Below, one piece after another: positions 57,573-64,000 of a stretch of DNA of 64,000 nucleotides (the first letter of the stretch is position 1; every line of letters begins with the position of its first letter). A program made the translations under genes and the position numbers. The DNA comes from Lachnospiraceae bacterium (lineage in GTDB: Bacteria > Bacillota > Clostridia > Lachnospirales > Lachnospiraceae): NCBI GenBank assembly GCA_014804245.1, contig JAAVAE010000010.1:1-64000 (forward strand), written 5' to 3'. The notes below the pieces were generated by a model. That model was not told where the DNA came from. It worked only from the letters and a program-made list of their open reading frames with translations, and did not search any database.

Positions 57573-58517
57573 ATGGTAAAAAAAGAAGAATTTACCTTTG
57601 ATTCCAGGGATGGAAAAACGAAGATTCATGCGGTCAGGTGGGTGCCGGAAGGAAAGGTGGTCTGTATTGTTCAGATTATCCACGGTATGGCGGAATACAT
57701 TGAGCGCTATGAAGAACTGGCACAGTATCTTGGTGAGAAGGGGATACTGGTGACAGGAGACGATCATTTGGGACATGGAAAGAGCGTGGGAGAAGATGGC
57801 GCTTATGGGTATTTCTGCGAGCAGGATCCTGCCACAGTTGTGGTGCGGGATGTTCATCGATTAAAGAAGATGACTCAGGAGGAATATCCGGGAATACCCT
57901 ATGTGATTCTGGGGCACAGCATGGGTTCCTTCATTCTCCGCAATTATCTGTTCAGATATGGAACGGGAATACAGGGTGCCATTGTATGCGGGACCGGCTC
58001 GCAGCCTAAAGCACTGGTAAAGGTCTCAAAAATGATAGCAGCGCTGCAGGGAGTTTTCCTAGGACAGAAGCATGTGGCAAAGATGATCGATAATATGGCA
58101 TTTGGTTCCTATAATAAGAAAATACCGGATGCCAAAACTTCGGTGGACTGGCTGTGCACTGAGGAAGGCGTTGTGGACGCTTATGTAAAGGATGAACTGT
58201 GCGGTTTTACTTTTACAGTAAATGGTTTTATGACCCTGTTTACGCTCCTTGACCGGCTGAACCGGGAAGAAAACTTAAGAGCAATGCCGAAAAACCTTCC
58301 TGTGCATTTTATCGCAGGAGATATGGATCCCGTAGGTAATTATGGCGAGGGTGTCAAAAAAGCATATGAGGATTTTGAAAAAGTCGGTATGGAACGGATT
58401 TCCTTAAAGCTATATGCAGGCGACCGGCATGAACTTTTGAATGAAAAAGATAAATTTAAAGTGTATGAAGATATCTATCCGTGGATCATGGATAGAGTCA
58501 GAGAATATCAGTGCTGA
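57573..58517 (+). CDS. Alpha/beta hydrolase (lysophospholipase-like)
   Basis: IVQIIHGMAEYIERYEELAQYL, DDHLGHGKS, VILGHSMGSFI. Confidence 0.92.
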   Translation: MVKKEEFTFDSRDGKTKIHAVRWVPEGKVVCIVQIIHGMAEYIERYEELAQYLGEKGILVTGDDHLGHGKSVGEDGAYGYFCEQDPATVVVRDVHRLKKMTQEEYPGIPYVILGHSMGSFILRNYLFRYGTGIQGAIVCGTGSQPKALVKVSKMIAALQGVFLGQKHVAKMIDNMAFGSYNKKIPDAKTSVDWLCTEEGVVDAYVKDELCGFTFTVNGFMTLFTLLDRLNREENLRAMPKNLPVHFIAGDMDPVGNYGEGVKKAYEDFEKVGMERISLKLYAGDRHELLNEKDKFKVYEDIYPWIMDRVREYQC

Positions 58518-58546
58518 TTTTGAAGGATATAAAAGAGGATTGTGAA

Positions 58547-59074
58547 ATGAGAAAGAAGTGTTCGGCCCTGCTGCTTGCGTTTATGTTGCTGTTTTTGCTT
58601 TTCCCTGTGTCCGTCTTTGCGGAGGAAGCAGGAACGGAAAATCAGGAAGCAACAGATATATTAAGTCAGGTAAAACAGCAGCTTTCGGCAGTGTTTGAGA
58701 ATGTGGACCAGGAAACGGCGGAAGAAGTATTTGCTTTTTTGAAAGAAGAGATACAAGAAGGAAATCTGAATTCTGATGAGGGTCTTTTAAGAGCCATTGA
58801 GGAAGGAAAAGAGAAATTTGGAGTTGAGGTCAGCAAAGAGGATGCCCGAAAACTGGTAGATGCCATGGAGAAGCTGGAAGAAATAGGATTTTCTGCTGAG
58901 TTTGTGATGGGCAAAGCGGAGACTCTGTATCAGCAGTATGGTGCCGATTTTGTAGAGCACGTGGATGAATTGCTGACGGATGCAGTGAAAAATGCTGCCA
59001 CGAATGCAATGAACAGTTTTTGGGATAACCTGAAAAATTCTATAAAGGATTTTTTCGCCAATTTATTTTCATAG
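58547..59074 (+). CDS. Secreted protein of unknown function
   Basis: Signal peptide KKCSALLLAFMLLFLLFPVSVFAEE; helical remainder. Confidence 0.7.
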   Translation: MRKKCSALLLAFMLLFLLFPVSVFAEEAGTENQEATDILSQVKQQLSAVFENVDQETAEEVFAFLKEEIQEGNLNSDEGLLRAIEEGKEKFGVEVSKEDARKLVDAMEKLEEIGFSAEFVMGKAETLYQQYGADFVEHVDELLTDAVKNAATNAMNSFWDNLKNSIKDFFANLFS

Positions 59075-59180
59075 ATAAATAAAGGCAACAAAGAATAAAA
59101 TGATATTGTTCCTGTAAATAATATTTATAGTCTGCAAAGCATGGCGGAATATAAAGGATTAAGTTACGGGAGGATAGTCT

Positions 59181-60173
59181 ATGAAAATAGCATTTTACGG
59201 AACAAAACCATATGACAAGATATGGTTTGAGCCTATGGGTAAAGAGTATGGGTTTGAGATTCATTTTATTGAGGCGGCGTGCAATAAGGAAACAATCTTC
59301 ATGGCAAAGGGCTATGATGCAATCTGTATTTTTGTCAATGATTATGTAAACGCCGAAATGATAGATGAACTATATGAAATGAATGTCAAGGCTATTTTAT
59401 TAAGAAGCGCCGGGTTCAATAACGTGGATGTGAAGGCGGCTGAGGATAAAATCGTGGTTTTGAGGGTGCCGAGCTATTCGCCAGAAGCAGTAGCTGAGTT
59501 TTCCATGGCACTGCTCCTTACTGTGAACAGGCTGACACATAAGGCTTATAACCGGACAAGAGAATTTAACATGAGTCTGAATGGACTTATGGGAATGGAT
59601 ATCTATGAAAAGACGGTAGGAGTAATCGGCACAGGTAAGATCGGGCAGGCGATGATCCGGATTCTGTGCGGATTTCAGGCACATGTGATCTGTTATGATC
59701 CTTATCCGGTAGAAGGTCTGGAGGCGGAGTATGTTTCGTTGGAAGAACTGTTTAAAAGTTCGGACATCATTTCTCTCCACTGTCCGCTTACTTCCGACAC
59801 CAGGCATCTGATCAACAAAGAGACTATTGCAATGATGAAGAAGGGTGTCTATCTGGTCAATACATCGAGAGGCAGTCTGATTGATACGGAGGCTTTGATC
59901 GATGCCATGCTGGAAGGCAAGTTTGGAGGTGTCGGACTGGACGTTTACGAGGAGGAAGAGGGCGTTTTCTATGAGGATCGTTCTAACGATATCATCACAG
60001 ACGATAACCTTGCCCGTCTCATGACCTTTCCCAATGTATTGGTAACTTCGCATATGGGATTTTTTACCAGAGAGGCGATGCAGGCTATTGCACTTACCAC
60101 TTTGGAAAATGCATATGCGCTTGAAAACGGTCTTCCGCTGGTAAATCAGGTTGGAAAAGAAATGGTACCATAG
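59181..60173 (+). CDS. D-isomer 2-hydroxyacid dehydrogenase (D-lactate dehydrogenase-like)
   Basis: TVGVIGTGKIGQAMIRI, HCPLTSDTRHLINKETIAMMKKGVYLVNTSRG. Confidence 0.93.
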   Translation: MKIAFYGTKPYDKIWFEPMGKEYGFEIHFIEAACNKETIFMAKGYDAICIFVNDYVNAEMIDELYEMNVKAILLRSAGFNNVDVKAAEDKIVVLRVPSYSPEAVAEFSMALLLTVNRLTHKAYNRTREFNMSLNGLMGMDIYEKTVGVIGTGKIGQAMIRILCGFQAHVICYDPYPVEGLEAEYVSLEELFKSSDIISLHCPLTSDTRHLINKETIAMMKKGVYLVNTSRGSLIDTEALIDAMLEGKFGGVGLDVYEEEEGVFYEDRSNDIITDDNLARLMTFPNVLVTSHMGFFTREAMQAIALTTLENAYALENGLPLVNQVGKEMVP

Positions 60174-60271
60174 TACTGGTAAATAATGACGCTTTGCGTT
60201 ATAATAAGATTAAGGTGCTACTGATTGTAAAATGTTGCATTATCTGCTATAGTGATAGTGTTAGTGCAGAA

Positions 60272-60781
60272 AGGGATGAATTGATGAATCAGGAAATACC
60301 TTATGAAGTACGATTTGCAGACCGAGATGACTGGGAAGAGGCTATGGGGCTTGCGTGGAAGACATTTCTGGATTTTGAGGCAGATGATTATACCATGGAA
60401 GGAATCAGAAGCTTTGAAGATTTTATTACAGATTCAGGGTTGAAGCGTCTGTTCATAATGGGCAAATACCAGATGATGGCTGCATACGATAACGGCAGAA
60501 TGGTAGGAATGATAACACTTCGCAATGAGATGCACATATCCCTTTTGTTTGTGGATAAAAATTATCACAGGCACGGAATCGGCAGGGCATTAATGAAAAG
60601 CATGGCGGATTATGTAAAAAACGAATTGAGCAAACAGCGCATTACAGTTAATGCATCGCCGTACGGAGTGGCATTTTATCATCGAATCGGTTTTAAAGAC
60701 CTTGGTCCGGAAAGACAGCAGGATGGGATCAGATATACGCCAATGGAATATATCTTTTCGGAGGGAAAGGGAGAGCAGTAA
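60272..60781 (+). CDS. GNAT-family N-acetyltransferase
   Basis: LLFVDKNYHRHGIGRALMKSMADYVKNE...ASPYGVAFYHRIGFKDLG. Confidence 0.85.
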   Translation, partial: RDELMNQEIPYEVRFADRDDWEEAMGLAWKTFLDFEADDYTMEGIRSFEDFITDSGLKRLFIMGKYQMMAAYDNGRMVGMITLRNEMHISLLFVDKNYHRHGIGRALMKSMADYVKNELSKQRITVNASPYGVAFYHRIGFKDLGPERQQDGIRYTPMEYIFSEGKGEQ

Positions 60782-60799
60782 ACTATATTATAAACACAG

Positions 60800-62062
60800 G
60801 TGAGGCGTATGGAATATATTCACAGCAAGGATATTTTTCTGTTGATGCGGGATACACTTAAGTTGATTGACCGCAGAGTTATGGATCACGGTTCCAGGGT
60901 AGCGTATTATTTATACAAGATGCTGGAGTGCAAAGGAGGCTATGAGAAATTTGAATTAGCAGACTTTGTATTTCTGGCTTCTCTTCATGACATTGGCGTC
61001 TATAAGACGGAAAACCCCAAGGACATGATTCGTTATGAATGCAAAGAGCCCATGGCACATGTTGCCTATGGTTATCTGGTATTCAAACATCTTTCACCGC
61101 TTAGTGAACTTGCAACAATCATTCTTTATCATCATACAGATTATTCCCAGTTGGAAGAGATGGACTATGAATATAAAGATATTGCGGCGGCGTTAAGCCT
61201 TGTTGAAAAGATAGATATCTTTTCTCTGGCTTTAGGTGACAAGTTTGATGTTAAAATGTTTGAAAAGCAGGCAGGTACGGTAATCAGCCGGGAAGCCTTG
61301 AAATTGTTTGAGGAAACAGAACGGAAGTTTCATGTCCTGCGCAAGGTGAAAAGCGGCGAATACAAAGAAGAATTAGACGATATCATTGGATATATGATTT
61401 TTACCAATGAGGATAAGAAAAAGTTTCTGGAGATGCTTACATATTGCCAGGGATTCAGAAGAGAGGACGCGGTGGTTGGCTCTGTAGTCTGTATGTGTAT
61501 AGCCGAAGTGATTGGAGAAAAAGCAGGTCTCAGTGCTTTGGAAAGAGAACAGCTTTATTATGGAGCTCTTCTTCATGATATTGGTATGCTGGCAGTTCCG
61601 AATCTGATTACAGGCGCACCCAGAAGTCTGACGCCGGATGAATACGAAAAAGTAAAAATGCATGTCCATCTGGCGGAGAAAGTTTTAAAGAACCGCATGG
61701 CGGATGAAGTTGTGGAGATTGTTGCAGCCCATCATGAGCGATGCGATGGCAGCGGGTATCCCAGAGGACTTCGGGAAATACAGATGAACAAGAGCCAGCA
61801 GATTGTACAATTTGCGGATGCAGTCAACGCGCTTATGGGAAGAAAGGCTTACAGACCGGCGTTTAAAGATTCAGAAATACTGGAACTAATCAAGAAGGAG
61901 TCAGCGGCCGGAAAATACAATAAGGCAATCACAAAAATCTTTTTTGACTGCTATGGCGAAATTATGGAATATGTAAGAATAAGGGCGGAGGAAACCATGA
62001 GTACATACAAAAAGCTGAACCAGCAGTATAATCAGGTTTCCGGAAAATTGAAAGAGCGCTAA
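60800..62062 (+). CDS. HD-GYP-type phosphohydrolase (putative c-di-GMP phosphodiesterase)
   Basis: LLHDIGMLAVPNLI, AAHHERCDGSGYPRGL, second HD-like region near the N-terminus. Confidence 0.88.
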   Translation: MRRMEYIHSKDIFLLMRDTLKLIDRRVMDHGSRVAYYLYKMLECKGGYEKFELADFVFLASLHDIGVYKTENPKDMIRYECKEPMAHVAYGYLVFKHLSPLSELATIILYHHTDYSQLEEMDYEYKDIAAALSLVEKIDIFSLALGDKFDVKMFEKQAGTVISREALKLFEETERKFHVLRKVKSGEYKEELDDIIGYMIFTNEDKKKFLEMLTYCQGFRREDAVVGSVVCMCIAEVIGEKAGLSALEREQLYYGALLHDIGMLAVPNLITGAPRSLTPDEYEKVKMHVHLAEKVLKNRMADEVVEIVAAHHERCDGSGYPRGLREIQMNKSQQIVQFADAVNALMGRKAYRPAFKDSEILELIKKESAAGKYNKAITKIFFDCYGEIMEYVRIRAEETMSTYKKLNQQYNQVSGKLKER

Positions 62063-62086
62063 AGCCCGAAAAGATACAGGAAGAAG

Positions 62087-62782
62087 ATGAGCGTTATGGG
62101 AAAATTATTTGACTTGGACAGTCCTCTGTTCAGCGGCCTGAATAAGTTGGCGGATTTGATTTATTTAAATATATTGACAATGATCTGTTGTATTCCAATC
62201 ATTACAATAGGGGCATCCATGACGGCATTGAACTACGTAGCTTTAAAGATAGTCAGGAATGAGGAGGGCTATATAACCAGAGCGTTTTTTAAGTCCTTTA
62301 AGCAGAATTTTAAACAGGCCACTGTGATTTGGCTGCTTCTTCTTGTGATTGCAGGGGTTTTGGCAGGAGATGTATTTATATTCAGTTATTCCACACTGAC
62401 ATTTCCGGCCTGGATGCGGATCGCACTGGCAGTTGTAGCATTTATTCTGGTATTCGCTATGATGCATGTATTTCCGGTTCTGGCCAGATTTGAAAATTCC
62501 ATTAAGCAGACACTTAAAAATTCTTTGTATATGGGAATACTTAGTCTTCCAAAGACGATTCTTATGATGGTCTGTTGGGCGGTGCCCATTGTTATAACGA
62601 TATTTTTTTTTCAGGCGTTTCCGATTGTATTTGCGTTGGGAATATCTGGACCGACCTTTGTGTGCGCTCTTCTTTACAATAAAACGTTTAAACGTTTTGA
62701 ACCGGAAGAAAATGCAGATGAGTGGACGCTAGAGACCGAAGAAGAGATGGATCATGCGGATAATACGGAGAGCACAGGATGA
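62087..62782 (+). CDS. YesL/DUF624 family membrane protein
   Basis: LFDLDSPLFSGLNKLADLIYLNILTMICCIPIITIGASMTALNYVALK. Confidence 0.88.
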   Translation: MSVMGKLFDLDSPLFSGLNKLADLIYLNILTMICCIPIITIGASMTALNYVALKIVRNEEGYITRAFFKSFKQNFKQATVIWLLLLVIAGVLAGDVFIFSYSTLTFPAWMRIALAVVAFILVFAMMHVFPVLARFENSIKQTLKNSLYMGILSLPKTILMMVCWAVPIVITIFFFQAFPIVFALGISGPTFVCALLYNKTFKRFEPEENADEWTLETEEEMDHADNTESTG

Positions 62783-64000
62783 AAGAGGGACAAGGCAGAA
62801 CAATTTTACAATGGCTGATACCGTTGGTTTGCGCAATAATTGTAATCGCAATTATGTTATTAAAGTTCTCCGTTGATATCCGAAAAGATGCGGTAAACAC
62901 GGTTGGAAAGGAGATAGAAGAAATCACCGAAAAATATACTTTGAGAATTACGAATGACCTTCAAAGCATTCAGACTTCCGGTGAGACAGCAGCGCAGGTA
63001 ATCAGCAAACAGCCATCAAAGAAAACGGACATTGTGCAGCAGCTCCTTAAGGCACTTGTGGATCAGACGCAGATATATGAGGCGGTTTACTGTAATGAAA
63101 AAGGAATATTTATCGACCAGGATGGCGAATCTATCGACTTTGAGGGGACTGTCTATGATGAAGCGATAAAGCCTCTTTCGGACGTTACATACGCATATCT
63201 GCCAGAGGACGGCGTATTGGGGATACCTGCAATATTGATAATAATTCCTGTGCCGGAGGACAAGGGGAATCTGCTCTTGTTTTATTCCGTCAAACGTATA
63301 AAGAATCTCACAAGGATAGATAAAGAATTTGATCAGACAGCGTTTGCTGTTATGGTGGATAAGAACGGAAATATTCTCTCCTATGGGGAATCAGGCAGCA
63401 GTTTCCTGAAAGGCGGAAATATATGGGCGAACATTGACAAGAAGTATCAAAACGCCGGTACTCAGGCGAGGGTGGCGATGCAGAATTCCAGTACCGGTAG
63501 TGTCGAACTTGTGGCAAACGGAGAGGAGAAAACGCTGGCATTTACACGTATAGGAATTAATGACTGGAATCTGGTGATAGGAATCGATCAGAGTTACGTG
63601 CAGTTTTCCCAGAGCAGAATGTGGAACAGTTTTTTGCTGAGGGTGATTCCGATTCTTAGTGTGGTGGTCTTGTTCTTCCTGTTTTTCGTAATCGCCAATT
63701 TGATTGGCAAAAAGCGGAATGCAGAGAGAAGCAAGACTCTGCAGGAAAAAGCAGATACGGATCTTCTTACCGGTCTTAATAATAAACTGGCAACGGAGCG
63801 GAAGATTAAGGAGTACATAAAAGACTATCCGCAGTCAATGGCGATGATGTTTGTCCTGGATATTGATAATTTTAAAAAAATCAATGATACTCAGGGGCAT
63901 GCCTTTGGTGATGAGGTTCTCCGCACGCTGGGCAAGCATATTGGAGTCAATTTCCGTGTTACAGATATCATAGGACGTACCGGCGGTGATGAGTTTACCA
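62779..64000 (+). CDS. Cache-like sensor with GGDEF diguanylate cyclase domain (truncated by window end)
   Basis: ATG at 62779; N-terminal TM; DTDLLTGLNNKLATE...FVLDIDNFKKINDTQGHAFGDEVL...GRTGGDEF. Not in supplied ORF track because it runs off the end. Confidence 0.93.
   Translation, partial: MKEGQGRTILQWLIPLVCAIIVIAIMLLKFSVDIRKDAVNTVGKEIEEITEKYTLRITNDLQSIQTSGETAAQVISKQPSKKTDIVQQLLKALVDQTQIYEAVYCNEKGIFIDQDGESIDFEGTVYDEAIKPLSDVTYAYLPEDGVLGIPAILIIIPVPEDKGNLLLFYSVKRIKNLTRIDKEFDQTAFAVMVDKNGNILSYGESGSSFLKGGNIWANIDKKYQNAGTQARVAMQNSSTGSVELVANGEEKTLAFTRIGINDWNLVIGIDQSYVQFSQSRMWNSFLLRVIPILSVVVLFFLFFVIANLIGKKRNAERSKTLQEKADTDLLTGLNNKLATERKIKEYIKDYPQSMAMMFVLDIDNFKKINDTQGHAFGDEVLRTLGKHIGVNFRVTDIIGRTGGDEFT

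Noticed and set aside
1-64000. tRNA, rRNA or other classical RNA genes
   Set aside because: No cloverleaf, CCA-ended or rRNA-like sequence was recognised on either strand by eye; a tRNAscan-SE/Infernal run would be decisive.

Overview
64-kb window of a low-GC Firmicute chromosome, probably Lachnospiraceae (judged from gene content and codon style; not verified). It falls into three parts. (1) About 1-10.1 kb: the C-terminal end of an Rhs/YD-repeat polymorphic toxin, followed by a decayed array of orphan toxin tips and immunity genes. At least five copies or fragments of one pre-toxin linker are present. The tips include three paralogues with a caspase-like (clan CD-like) His-Gly/Ser-Cys signature, one HELNH metallopeptidase tip, a deaminase-like remnant and a JAB/JAMM-like remnant. 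(2) About 11-25.4 kb: an accessory island. It holds a TcdR/UviA-like small sigma factor with an XhlA-like protein, an r1t-type holin and a two-domain endolysin. Next come an XRE regulator, a complete Agr quorum-sensing locus (agrA-agrC | agrD-agrB) and, 15 bp after agrB, a two-gene Kiwa-like defence system (KwaA + DUF4868 KwaB). After that lies a 4.5-kb segment bounded by 105-bp perfect inverted repeats. It carries a 1033-aa protein with nuclease-like, P-loop NTPase and helical regions (Avs/STAND-like) and a GT2 glycosyltransferase. An IS transposase remnant and an Rpn-family nuclease follow. (3) About 26.4-64 kb: mostly core genes (pyrG, DUF1846, ftsH, uvrC, hprK, ROK kinase, murB, rapZ, whiA, Crh-like HPr, fba, AgcS symporter, GHKL/LytTR pair, cyclophilin, Amt-PII fusion, metG and others), with a small accessory patch at 49.8-55.4 kb. 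That patch contains tandem ribbon-helix-helix genes with iterated operators. The leading candidate for an undescribed system is the physical chain toxin array - sigma/holin/lysin - Agr - Kiwa, which suggests population-density control of lysis or toxin release and of phage defence. All family names come from motif recognition by eye; no database search was run.
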